Of a stretch of DNA of 22,444 nt, positions 14,432 to 22,442 are shown in pieces. The notes under the pieces are model-generated. The model saw only the letters and a list, made by a program, of their open reading frames with translations. It was not told where the DNA came from and did not search any database. The translations under genes and the position numbers were made by a program. Within the stretch, counting starts at the first letter, position 1. Every line of letters begins with the position of its first letter. The DNA comes from Gemmatimonadota bacterium. GTDB taxonomy: Bacteria; GCA-2686955. The stretch is from contig JALXCG010000261.1 of assembly GCA_026991065.1 (NCBI GenBank), forward strand, positions 1-22,444, in the 5' to 3' direction.

Positions 14432-15564
14432 GAAGCCAGCCGCCTCGATGCGGCGACCAGCGCATCCCCCACCTCCAGCAGCATCCAACGCCGCATCTCG
14501 GGCAGTGCGGCAAGCTCCGCCATGGTCACCGGACATTGCTGTGCGACCGCATCGACAACCGAGTTTGGAAGAAGCACATGTGGCTGAAAGCCATACGGTT
14601 CCGCAATCTTCTTACGCCACTCCTTGAGGTTCTTGACGCGGGTCTTTAACTGCGGGTCATAGGGCTGACCGTTGCCACTGGGGCGGGGGCGCCGCGGTGG
14701 CGCTTCGCGGCCCCCGATGCGCACGGCAGCCAGCAGATCGGCTCCCATGCGGCGGGCAACGAGTGAAGATACCCCGTTGATTCGGCTCAATTCCGCCTCG
14801 TTGCGGGGAGCATTCTCGGCGATCGTGAGCAGAGTCTGATTGCCCAGGACCTTGAAGGGGGGGCGGTCCAACTCGCGGGCGCGCGCGTCACGAAAAAGAT
14901 AGAGCTGGCGGAGAATGGCCAGTGCGCGCCCCTGCAGGCGCCCCGCCCCCTTGATCCGCCAGAAGCCGTCGGGGTCGAACTCCCGCTTCGGCCAGGCGCG
15001 GGCGGCGATCAGATCGAACTCCTCGCGCGCCCAATCCAGGCGGCCGGCTGCTTCCAACTCCGCTTTCAGAATCGCCCGCAACCGGTGGAGATAGTGGGTG
15101 TCGAGGCGGGCGTATTCCAGCATCGGCTCGGTCAGCGGCCGCTGTGCCCAGTGCGCGCGCTGGTAGCGTTTGTCCAGAGTGATGTCGAAATGATGGAGCA
15201 GCAGATCGGCCAGCCCGATCCGCTCATAGCCCAGCAGGAGGCTGGCGCTCATCGTGTCGAAGAGCGCGCGGAACTCGAATCCGTAATCGCGCCGGAGGCA
15301 GAGCACATCATACTCGGCGGCATGAAAGATCTTCTCGATGTGCGGGTCGGCGAAGATCTCGCCGAGTTTCTCGATGCCGTTGCAGCGCAGTGGATCGACA
15401 ATGAAATCCTGCTCGGCCGCGGTGAACTGGAACAGGCAGACCTTGTCGAAATAGACATGAAGACTGTCGGCTTCGGTATCGACGGCGATGACGTCGCAGG
15501 TTCGCAGAAGGTCGATCAGGCGGTCGAGGCCCGCTTCGGTGTCGATGAATTCATAGGGGCGCAT
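14428..15564 (-). CDS. rnd: Ribonuclease D
   Basis: A 3'-to-5' exoribonuclease involved in tRNA and small RNA 3' maturation. With the GTG at 15570 as residue 1 (380 residues) the DEDDy residues are D31 and E33 (AVDTEAD), D88 (AAEYDVL), and Y153 with D157 (EYARLDTHYL). One HRDC domain lies at about 215-295 and a second, more divergent, at about 310-378, which is the standard RNase D architecture. The start is uncertain: ATG at 15564 or GTG at 15570; GGGA is 5 nt from GTG and 11 nt from ATG. I list the ATG start. It follows the phosphomutase gene by roughly 60 bp and overlaps the aminotransferase gene by 4 bp. Confidence 0.93.
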   Translation of the reverse strand: MRPYEFIDTEAGLDRLIDLLRTCDVIAVDTEADSLHVYFDKVCLFQFTAAEQDFIVDPLRCNGIEKLGEIFADPHIEKIFHAAEYDVLCLRRDYGFEFRALFDTMSASLLLGYERIGLADLLLHHFDITLDKRYQRAHWAQRPLTEPMLEYARLDTHYLHRLRAILKAELEAAGRLDWAREEFDLIAARAWPKREFDPDGFWRIKGAGRLQGRALAILRQLYLFRDARARELDRPPFKVLGNQTLLTIAENAPRNEAELSRINGVSSLVARRMGADLLAAVRIGGREAPPRRPRPSGNGQPYDPQLKTRVKNLKEWRKKIAEPYGFQPHVLLPNSVVDAVAQQCPVTMAELAALPEMRRWMLLEVGDALVAASRRLAS

Positions 15565-15627
15565 GGACACCGCTTTCCCGCCGGGTGTTGAGTGAGGTTT
15601 CGTCGCAAAAGTCGCAAGAACAATGGT

Positions 15628-17031
15628 TCATTGTGGGTCGAGTTCCAGGTCCACCGCCGCTGCGTCGACCCCTTCGAGGGTGTCGAGGAAAGCCAGCACT
15701 TCGGCCGCAATCTCGCGCAGCCGCGGCCGCGTGCGGGCTTCAAAGCGCAGCACCAGCACCGGCTGAGTGTTGGAGGCACGCACCAGCCCCCAGCCGTCAC
15801 CGAACAGGATCCGCGCGCCGTCGATGGCGATCACTTCGTGGGTGTCGCGGAAGTGCGCCAGGGTTTTCTCCACCACCGCGAACTTGGCCTCGTCGGCGCA
15901 ATCCACGCGCAGCTCCGGCGTGCAGGGATAGTCCGGCACCGTCGCCGCGATCGCCGAGAGCGGGCGCTCATCGGCGGCCAGGATGCGCAGGATTCGGGCG
16001 GCGCCGTAGATCCCGTCGTCGTAGCCGAAATACTCGTCGGCGAAGAACATGTGCCCACTCATCTCGCCCGCCAGCGGCGCGTGGGTCTGTTTCATCTTGG
16101 CCTTGATCAGCGAGTGGCCGGTCTTCCACATCAGCGGGGTGCCGCCATGCTTTTCGATATCCTCAACCAGCGCTTGCGAGCATTTGACCTCGAAGATGAT
16201 CGGCGTACCCGCGGGGCGCCCGGCCAGAACTTCACGGGCGAAGAGTGCCAGCAGGCGGTCGCCCCAGATCACCTGCCCGCGCTCATCCACCACGCCGACC
16301 CGGTCGGCATCCCCATCCAGGCCGATGCCGATGTCCGCGCCGGTTTCCCGAACCGTGCGCATGAGATCCTGGAGATTTGCCAGAACCGTGGGATCGGCCG
16401 GGTGGTTGGGGAAGGAGCCGTCGGGGTCGCAGTAAAGCTCCACCAGGTCGACGCCGAGACTGCGCAGAAACTCCGCCGCGGCCGGGCCGCCGGAGCCGTT
16501 GCCGGCGTCCAGCACCACCTTGAGCGGGCGGCGCAGCTGAATCCGCTCGCGGAGAGCGGCCAGATAGGGGGTAAGCGCGTCGGCCGAGCGCAATTCGCCG
16601 GATCCCTCGGCGAGGTCACCCTCGCGAATGCGTCGCTCCAGATCTTTGATCGCCGCGCCGTGGATCGACGCGGTGCCCAGGGACATCTTGAAGCCATTCA
16701 TGTTACCGGGATTGTGACTGCCGGTGACCATGACTCCGCCGGCCACGCCGAACTCATGAATGGCGAAGTAGAGTCCCGGTGTGGGCACCAGCCCGATATC
16801 GATCACGTCCACCCCGGCGGCCCGGATTCCGGCACTCAGGGCGGCGGCCAGGCGCGGCGAAGAGATGCGGGCATCGCGCCCCACTGCAACCCGGACCGGG
16901 GCCGCGTCGGCCGCGGCGGCGGCGCGCACCACGCTGCCATAGGCCTGGCCGATGCCGTGGGCGACCGCATCGGTCAGATCGGAGTCGGCGACTCCACGAA
17001 TGTCGTATTCTCGAAAGATCTGGGAGTTCAT
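15628..17031 (-). CDS. Phosphomannomutase/phosphoglucomutase (AlgC type)
   Basis: A 467-residue cytosolic alpha-D-phosphohexomutase, interconverting the 6- and 1-phosphates of mannose or glucose to supply GDP-mannose or UDP-glucose for surface polysaccharides. Four-domain order is visible: the phosphoserine loop TGSHNP (103-108, S105), the magnesium loop GLDGDADR (D239, D241, D243), the sugar-specificity loop GEMSGH (322-327) and the C-terminal phosphate-binding RASNTQP. GEMSGH is the sequence usual in PMM/PGM enzymes rather than phosphoglucosamine mutase. ATG at 17031 begins MNSQIFREYDIRG, the usual family N-terminus. It is the first gene of the long minus-strand run, with a candidate promoter at 17112-17141. 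Confidence 0.94.
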   Translation of the reverse strand: MNSQIFREYDIRGVADSDLTDAVAHGIGQAYGSVVRAAAAADAAPVRVAVGRDARISSPRLAAALSAGIRAAGVDVIDIGLVPTPGLYFAIHEFGVAGGVMVTGSHNPGNMNGFKMSLGTASIHGAAIKDLERRIREGDLAEGSGELRSADALTPYLAALRERIQLRRPLKVVLDAGNGSGGPAAAEFLRSLGVDLVELYCDPDGSFPNHPADPTVLANLQDLMRTVRETGADIGIGLDGDADRVGVVDERGQVIWGDRLLALFAREVLAGRPAGTPIIFEVKCSQALVEDIEKHGGTPLMWKTGHSLIKAKMKQTHAPLAGEMSGHMFFADEYFGYDDGIYGAARILRILAADERPLSAIAATVPDYPCTPELRVDCADEAKFAVVEKTLAHFRDTHEVIAIDGARILFGDGWGLVRASNTQPVLVLRFEARTRPRLREIAAEVLAFLDTLEGVDAAAVDLELDPQ

Positions 17032-17296
17032 TGATCTCCGGTTTCGGCAGGTGATGGAGCAACGCGGGGAGGCGAGCGCCGTTGGTTCCGTGGATGATCA
17101 TCGAATCCATTAGAATACCCACGTTTTGGGGCCGCGGTCAAATTCGCTCGCGGCGCCGCGCCATTCACCCTGGAGGCGATCCCCCAGTTCCCGGGCGATC
17201 CTGCTAAAGTGCCCCGAACAGTCCCTGAATCCAACCTGGTCGCGCCTCTTCCGCGCATCGCTCACCCTCGCGCATCCGGCGAATCTCAGCCTCCCG
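17032..17296. other. Divergent intergenic region between phosphomutase and phosphatase genes
   Basis: About 265 bp with the minus-strand promoter candidate. The frame of the phosphatase gene is open back to a TTG at 17126, but that stretch is arginine/proline/serine-rich, has no domain character and would overlap the -10 to -35 region of the divergent promoter. I see no convincing plus-strand promoter or RNA gene here. Confidence 0.5.
17112..17141 (-). promoter_or_regulatory. Candidate sigma-70-type promoter of the phosphomutase-to-amidohydrolase run
   Basis: On the minus strand, TTGACC (17141-17136, 5 of 6) is followed by an 18-bp spacer and TATTCT (17117-17112, 4 of 6). Predicted transcription starts near 17105, leaving a leader of about 70 nt before the phosphomutase ATG. 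It is the best promoter candidate I found in the window. Confidence 0.4.
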
Positions 17297-19024
17297 ATGC
17301 TCGCCAGAGAGCCCTTTCCACCCATGCCTTTCGACAGCCTGGAACGAGACCGTCTCGAACTTCTGATCGAAGTGGCCTCCTGCATCGAGTTGCCGCGCCT
17401 GGGGCAGATTGCCCTGGACGGGCTGCTGCAGGTGCATCGGGTCCAGGGGGCGGCGCTCTTTGTTCGCACCGGTCGCGGCAACCCCTGGGTGCCGGCGCTG
17501 CTGCGCGCCTTTCCGCTTCCCCGCGGGGCCCATTACCCGGCCAGGTTCCAGCTGCCGGAGGCGGACGCCATCGGTCGCGGCGACCCGGAGTTCGAGTGGC
17601 TGCTCCAGTCCTGCGCGCCCCCGCTGCCCGCCGACTCCACCGAGCTGGTGCTGATTCTCGATGGTGATGCCGAAGTGGACGGCATGGTGTTTCTGCGCGG
17701 CGTACCGTGGGGCGAGCGCCGCAACCTGGCGCGCTTCGGCGGCGCCCTGAGCCGCGCGCTGGTCAACAGCTGGCGTCTTGCCACCGCCCGGCGGATCGCC
17801 CATGAGCGGCGGATCCTGCTCGACCTGCAGCGCAACATCACCGGCTCTCTGCGGATCGACGCCGTGCTCACCCGGTTGCTTGACTCGCTCGCCGATGTCG
17901 TTCCCTACGACGCCGCGGCGATCTTTCTGCTCAGCCCCGACAAAGGGGAGTTCCAGCCGGCGATCGTTCGCGGCTTTGTGGCCTCCACCACGCTCCGTCT
18001 CAAGACCACCCAGGGGATCGCCGGGCTGGCGCTGGAGCGTGGCGAGATCGTCACCATTCCGAAAGTGGAGGAGGAACCCCGCTATCTGCCGGTCCGCGCC
18101 ACCACCCGCTCCTCGGTGGCGCTGCCGCTCACCGTCGGCGGCAAGCACATTGGCGTACTGGTGCTGGAGAGCGATACTCCCGCCGCCTACCACGCAGATC
18201 AGCACCAGATGTTGGGCTCGATCGCCGCCCAGGCCGCCGTGGCGATCGAAAACGCCCGTCTTCACACCGCCGAGCTGCAGGGCCGCGCGCTCCACCGCGA
18301 ACTCAAGACCGCGCGCGCGATTCAGCGCCGCCTGCTGCCGCGCCACACGCCCCAGCCACCCGGTTGGGAACTGCTCGGCGCCAATTTCCCCTCGCTGGAG
18401 ATGAGCGGCGACTTTTACGACGTGATCCGCCTGGGCGAGAAGATCGGCCTGGTGGTCGGCGATGTCATGGGCAAAGGCGCGCCGGCGGCGATGCTGGCCG
18501 CCACCCTCCATGCCGCCCTGCGCGAAGGACTGCGGCGCGAAGACGCCCTCGCCGACGCGGTCTCCGGCGCCAACCGCATGCTCTGCGGCGCCCGCTTCGG
18601 CCGCGCTCGCTTCGCCTCGGTCTTTGTCGCCATCCTCGATCCCGCAGCCGCCACCCTGGAGTATGTCAATGCGGGCCACGATCCGCCGCTGGTAAGCCAC
18701 GCCGACGGCTCTTGGCGCTCCCTGGAGAGCGGCGGCCTGGTGCTCGGGGTTGTCGCCGACACCCACTACACCGTGGAATCTCTGACCTTTCCGGCTGACA
18801 CCCTCCTGCTGATCTACACCGATGGCGTAACGGAAGCACGCAACCCGGCTGGAGAGGAGTTCGGTCTCGACGCGCTGCGTGCCGCCATCGCCGCCGCCCG
18901 CGCCCGCCCCGGAGCCCGCCTGCACCACATCCTGCGTGCCATTCTGGCGCGCCTGCGCACCTATCGCCGGGGTGAGCGGCGACATGACGATGTCACCCTG
19001 CTCGGCGCCTGGTATCATGATTAG
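17297..19024 (+). CDS. GAF domain and SpoIIE-type PP2C protein serine phosphatase
   Basis: A 575-residue cytosolic RsbU/SpoIIE-like phosphatase, the class that dephosphorylates anti-anti-sigma factors (STAS proteins) in partner-switching signalling. Residues 20-165 look like a divergent first sensor, 180-323 is a clear GAF domain (VPYDAAAIFLL, SVALPLTVGGKHIGVLVLE), a helical linker at about 325-350 (LKTARAIQRRLLP) is typical, and the PPM domain is at 355-575. Metal-binding motifs are GDFYD (D372), VVGDVMGKG (D389), NAGHDPP, YTDGVTEA (D509) and RHDDVTLL (D564, D565). The start is uncertain: ATG 17297 or ATG 17324; neither has a good ribosome binding site. No RsbW-like kinase or STAS gene is in the window, so the partner is unknown. 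Confidence 0.88.
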   Translation: MLAREPFPPMPFDSLERDRLELLIEVASCIELPRLGQIALDGLLQVHRVQGAALFVRTGRGNPWVPALLRAFPLPRGAHYPARFQLPEADAIGRGDPEFEWLLQSCAPPLPADSTELVLILDGDAEVDGMVFLRGVPWGERRNLARFGGALSRALVNSWRLATARRIAHERRILLDLQRNITGSLRIDAVLTRLLDSLADVVPYDAAAIFLLSPDKGEFQPAIVRGFVASTTLRLKTTQGIAGLALERGEIVTIPKVEEEPRYLPVRATTRSSVALPLTVGGKHIGVLVLESDTPAAYHADQHQMLGSIAAQAAVAIENARLHTAELQGRALHRELKTARAIQRRLLPRHTPQPPGWELLGANFPSLEMSGDFYDVIRLGEKIGLVVGDVMGKGAPAAMLAATLHAALREGLRREDALADAVSGANRMLCGARFGRARFASVFVAILDPAAATLEYVNAGHDPPLVSHADGSWRSLESGGLVLGVVADTHYTVESLTFPADTLLLIYTDGVTEARNPAGEEFGLDALRAAIAAARARPGARLHHILRAILARLRTYRRGERRHDDVTLLGAWYHD

Positions 19025-19097
19025 ACCGTGACGCTCACATAAGACCGCGCCCGCTGTCCCATTGTCCCGTCTCTGCTTTCTGGAAGTTGGCTGATTG

Positions 19098-20228
19098 ATG
19101 CTGAAGCTGGGTGTCGTCGCTACATCGCGCAAAGAACATGAACGTCGCTTGCCCCTCCATCCGGAGCATTTTCTGACGCTACCGGAACCGCTGCGGCGCA
19201 GGTTTCGCTTCGAAACCGGCTACGGCGCCATCATCGGCTGCGGCGATGCCGCCCTGGCCGACGCCAGTGGTGGTCTCGCCACGCGCGCCGCAATCCTCGC
19301 CGAGAGCGACGTCGTTCTGCTCCCCAAGCCCACGCCGCGGGACTTGGCCGAGATTCGCCCGGGAGCCACGCTCTGGGGCTGGGCGCACTGTGTCCAGCAG
19401 CCGGAGATCGTCGATCATGCGATCGACCGCCGCCTCACCCTGCTCGCCTGGGAGGCGATGTTCCGCTGGCACGCCGACGGCCGGCGCGGCCGCCACACTT
19501 TCTATCGCAACAACGAAATGGCCGGCTACTGCGGGGTCATTCAGGCCCTCAATCTGGCCGGAATCGACGGTTTCTACGGCAAGCCGAAGCGCGCCCTGAT
19601 CTTCAGCCTGGGCGCGGTCTCCCAGGGCGCGCTGCGCGCCCTCCGGGGGCGGGGGTTCAAGGAGATTCTGGTGCTCACCCAGCGCCCCTCGGCGAGCCTC
19701 ACCCAGCGCCTGCCGGGGGTTCGCTATGGATCTCTCCGGCGCCGCGGTTCGGCTCTTGACGCGCTCCTCGAAGACGCCCCGGCCCGCCCCCTGGTGGAGG
19801 TGCTCGCCGAAACCGATGTCATCGTCAACGGGATCCTGCAGAATCCCGAGTCGCCGCTGCTCTATCTCCAGCCCGGCGAGGAGTCCCGGCTGCGGCCGGG
19901 AACCCTGATCTGCGACATCAGTTGCGACCTGGGCATGGGCTTCCCCTTCGCCCGCCCCACCTCTTTTACCGAGCCCACCTTCCAGGTCGGCGACCTGCTC
20001 TACTACGCGGTCGATCACACACCGAGCCTGCTCTGGCGCGCCGCCACCTGGGAGATCTCGGCGGCGCTGCTGCCTTTCATCGAAACCGTCGCCGCCGGCC
20101 CGCAAGCCTGGGATGCCGACGCGACCCTGCGCCGGGCGATCGAGATTCGCCACGGCGTGATCGGCAACCCGCAGATTCTCAAGGTGCAGAAGCGTTCGCC
20201 CGACTATCCGCACCCTCGCCGGGATTGA
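19098..20228 (+). CDS. N5-(carboxyethyl)ornithine synthase-like / alanine dehydrogenase family protein
   Basis: A 376-residue member of the alanine dehydrogenase/transhydrogenase fold. Its best match from memory is N5-(carboxyethyl)ornithine synthase, which reductively joins pyruvate to ornithine with NADPH. Family patterns are TSRKEHERR (9-17), WGWAHCVQQPEIVD (93-106), LAWEAMF (116-122), TFYRNNEMAG (134-143), NGILQNPESPL (244-254), CDLGMGFPFARPTSF (276-290) and YYAVDHTPSLLW (302-313). The nucleotide-binding turn is altered: FSLGAVSQGA (169-178) in place of a GxGxxxxG-type loop. Start is ATG 19098; ribosome binding is weak (GGAAG 12 nt upstream). It follows the phosphatase gene by 73 bp and may be co-transcribed. 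The real substrate in this organism is unknown; saccharopine-dehydrogenase-like is an alternative label. Confidence 0.75.
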   Translation: MLKLGVVATSRKEHERRLPLHPEHFLTLPEPLRRRFRFETGYGAIIGCGDAALADASGGLATRAAILAESDVVLLPKPTPRDLAEIRPGATLWGWAHCVQQPEIVDHAIDRRLTLLAWEAMFRWHADGRRGRHTFYRNNEMAGYCGVIQALNLAGIDGFYGKPKRALIFSLGAVSQGALRALRGRGFKEILVLTQRPSASLTQRLPGVRYGSLRRRGSALDALLEDAPARPLVEVLAETDVIVNGILQNPESPLLYLQPGEESRLRPGTLICDISCDLGMGFPFARPTSFTEPTFQVGDLLYYAVDHTPSLLWRAATWEISAALLPFIETVAAGPQAWDADATLRRAIEIRHGVIGNPQILKVQKRSPDYPHPRRD

Positions 20229-20231
20229 CCC

Positions 20232-20267
20232 GCGCGGGTCCGGACACCCGCGCCGGCCCGGACCCGC
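20232..20267. terminator. GC-rich hairpin between convergent genes, candidate bidirectional terminator
   Basis: A perfect 10-bp inverted repeat (20234-20243 with 20258-20267, 14-nt loop) lies in the 60-bp gap between the convergent dehydrogenase and stress-protein genes. A second, mutually exclusive 8-bp stem (20232-20239 with 20246-20253, 6-nt loop) shares its left arm. There is no T-run on either strand, so it is not a textbook intrinsic terminator; its position and strength suggest transcription blocking in both directions. Confidence 0.5.
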
Positions 20268-20288
20268 CCCGCTCCGAACCGGGAATTG

Positions 20289-20741
20289 CTAGCGCACCAC
20301 CATCACCGGGCAGGGGGCCTGCCGCACCACCCGATCCGCCACACTGCCGAGCAGCATCGACGCCAGCCGCGCATGCCCGCGCGTGCCCACCACCACCGCA
20401 TCGGCCGGCATCTCCCGCGCCAACTTCAGAATCTCCTCCACCACCTCGCCCGAGCAGACCTTGAAATCCACGCTCGCCACCGCCCGGCGCCCCTCCTCGC
20501 TGACCAGGTTCCGCAACTCCTCCAGCGCCTTCTCGCGCGCCTTTTCCAGATTCTCCGGCGCCATCGTATTTGCCGGGTAGTAGTGCGCATAGAGTGGATT
20601 GGCCGCCGGCGGCGCGTCCAGAACATGGCTGATCAGGACTTCGGCGTTCATCCCCGCCGCGAGCCCGAAAGCCGCCTTCACCGCGCGGTTGCCCGCCGCC
20701 GAAAAGTCGGTGCAGACGAGGATTTTGGAAAACTTCTTCAT
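20289..20741 (-). CDS. Universal stress protein (UspA family)
   Basis: A 150-residue single-domain cytosolic UspA protein, of the ATP-binding subgroup. The nucleotide-binding pattern G-2x-G-9x-G-S is intact at 119-133 (GTRGHARLASMLLGS), D12 follows the first strand (ILVCTDFS), and the C-terminus PCPVMVVR is typical. The start is ATG 20741 (MKKFSKIL) with GGAG 9 nt upstream; an in-frame upstream extension to 20870 has no family character. It is divergent from the antiporter gene, a layout that may reflect a shared stress response, but no common operator was identified. The molecular partner of Usp proteins is generally unknown. Confidence 0.93.
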   Translation of the reverse strand: MKKFSKILVCTDFSAAGNRAVKAAFGLAAGMNAEVLISHVLDAPPAANPLYAHYYPANTMAPENLEKAREKALEELRNLVSEEGRRAVASVDFKVCSGEVVEEILKLAREMPADAVVVGTRGHARLASMLLGSVADRVVRQAPCPVMVVR

Positions 20742-20987
20742 GGTCGAACTCCAGCTTTTCATGGGGTGTCGCGGGAAACCTGTCTTGGGGCTTTTTCCCG
20801 GCCGGCCGAATGCGTAGGATCCGCTCTCAGTATGACACGAACCCGGGAGCCCGTCGCACACTGTCTTCACACTTGTTCCCTACATCGTCACGTCATCACC
20901 TCTTTAGAAAAAGATCTGGTAGATTCCTGCCGACCCATAGTGAATGAAGATTCCCACCCATCTTCGCTCGATCCAAGGAAGCCCACG
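20742..20987. other. Divergent intergenic region between the stress-protein and antiporter genes
   Basis: About 246 bp without a convincing gene. The antiporter side has AAGGA 9 nt before its ATG. A less GC-rich segment at about 20870-20930 would be the natural promoter site, but I found no hexamer pair with acceptable spacing for either gene. Confidence 0.5.
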
Positions 20988-22442
20988 ATGCCTCTAACCA
21001 GACTGCTCCATCTCCCCCGGTTGGCACTCGCTGCCCTTGCCGCCGCCCTGCTCCTCCTGCCCGGGGTCGCCTGGGCTTCCGAGCATGCCCCCGCCGCCGC
21101 CCACGCCGCCACAGAAGTGGCCGGCGCCGCCCACGGCGCCGAAGAGCTTTCGATCTACCTGGTCCTTCCCTTCGCCGCCCTGCTCCTCTGCATTGCGATT
21201 CTGCCCCTGGTCGTACCCCACTGGTGGGAGCACAACCGCAACAAGGGAATCGTCTCCGCCCTCTTCGGCATCCCCATGGGGATCTACCTGATCGCCACCA
21301 ACGGTCACGCCCTGCTCCACTCCATGTTCGAGTACATGGATTTCATCATCCTGCTCGGCTCCCTCTTCGTCATCTCCGGCGGCATCTTTGTGCGCGGCGA
21401 CATTCGCGCCACCCCGCGCAACAACCTGCTTTTCCTTATATTGGGTTCGCTGCTCGCCTCGCTGATCGGCACCACCGGCGCCGCCATGCTCCTCATTCGC
21501 CCGGTCCTGCGCACCAACAGCGAGCGCAAAAACACCGCCCACATCCCCATCTTTTTCATCTTCACCGTGGCCAACATGGGGGGGCTGCTTACGCCTCTCG
21601 GCGACCCGCCCCTCTTCCTCGGTTTCCTCCGCGGTGTCCCCTTCACCTGGACCTTCAAGTTGGTGGTCCCCTGGCTGGTGGGTCTCGGCATCGTCCTCAC
21701 CATCTTCTACCTGATCGACCTGCGCGCCTACAAACGGGAATCACCCGAAGCGATCGCCTTCGACACCAGCAACATCACTCCGGTCAGCCTCTCCGGCGGC
21801 ATCAACTTCCTCTTCCTCGCCGGGGTCGTCCTTTCGGTCCTCTTGCTGCCCGGCATCGTCGCCGCCGACGGCTCCATCGGCATCCCCTGGCGCGAACTCT
21901 CCATGGTTCTGATGGCCGCGCTTTCCCTCTTCGTCGGTCCCAAAGAGCCGCGCAGCGACAACCAGTTTTCGTTCGAAGCGATCAACGAAGTCGCCATCCT
22001 CTTTGTCGCGATCTTCATCGCCATGGTTCCGGCGCTCCTCATCCTCGAAGCCCGCGGTCCCGACCTGCCGCTCAGCCATCCCTGGCACTTCTTCTGGGCC
22101 ACCGGCCTGCTCTCCTCTTTCCTCGACAACGCTCCCACCTATCTCACCTTCACCTCGGTCGCTTCCGGCTATGTCGGCACCGACGCGATGAATCTCCACA
22201 CCCTGATCACTGCCGCCGCCCACGGCAGCCACCCCTCCGGCGAGAGCATTCTCGAAGCGATCAGTGTCGGCGCGGTCTTCATGGGAGCCAACACCTACAT
22301 CGGCAACGGCCCCAACTTCATGGTCAAGGCGATCAGCGACGGCTCCGGCCTGAAAACCCCGAGCTTCTTCGGCTACATGCTCTGGTCGGGAATGATCCTG
22401 ATCCCGGTCTTCATCCTCATTACGCTGCTCTTTTTCCTTTAG
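20988..22442 (+). CDS. NhaD/CitMHS_2-like sodium:proton antiporter family membrane protein
   Basis: A 484-residue inner-membrane protein of the ion transporter superfamily. The N-terminus is a likely signal peptide (hydrophobic 8-30, cleavage near AWA-SE at about residue 31), followed by an Ala/His-rich stretch and roughly eleven hydrophobic segments. Two conserved re-entrant motifs are visible: NMGGLLTPLGDPPLFLGFL in the middle and SSFLDNAPTYLTF near the C-terminus, with GANTYIGNGPNFMVKAI following. These are characteristic of the family annotated as sodium:proton antiporter or putative citrate transporter. The ion is not determinable by eye. Start is ATG 20988 with AAGGA 9 nt upstream. The stop is 2 bases before the window ends, so downstream partners are not visible. 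Confidence 0.88.
   Translation: MPLTRLLHLPRLALAALAAALLLLPGVAWASEHAPAAAHAATEVAGAAHGAEELSIYLVLPFAALLLCIAILPLVVPHWWEHNRNKGIVSALFGIPMGIYLIATNGHALLHSMFEYMDFIILLGSLFVISGGIFVRGDIRATPRNNLLFLILGSLLASLIGTTGAAMLLIRPVLRTNSERKNTAHIPIFFIFTVANMGGLLTPLGDPPLFLGFLRGVPFTWTFKLVVPWLVGLGIVLTIFYLIDLRAYKRESPEAIAFDTSNITPVSLSGGINFLFLAGVVLSVLLLPGIVAADGSIGIPWRELSMVLMAALSLFVGPKEPRSDNQFSFEAINEVAILFVAIFIAMVPALLILEARGPDLPLSHPWHFFWATGLLSSFLDNAPTYLTFTSVASGYVGTDAMNLHTLITAAAHGSHPSGESILEAISVGAVFMGANTYIGNGPNFMVKAISDGSGLKTPSFFGYMLWSGMILIPVFILITLLFFL

Noticed and set aside
17126-17296. TTG-initiated extension of the phosphatase
   Set aside because: Low-complexity Arg/Pro/Ser composition, overlaps the divergent promoter candidate, no ribosome binding site.
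17204-19132. A 642-codon minus-strand open frame opposite the phosphatase gene
   Set aside because: Antisense shadow with Gly/Gln/His-rich composition; the plus-strand frame carries the full GAF and PPM motifs.
20918-20930. Sigma-54-like GG...GC element before the antiporter gene
   Set aside because: Spacing is GG-N9-GC, one base short of the required N10, and flanking bases do not match.
20286-20987. In-frame N-terminal extension of the antiporter
   Set aside because: It overlaps the whole stress-protein gene antisense and precedes a clear signal peptide and ribosome binding site at 20988.
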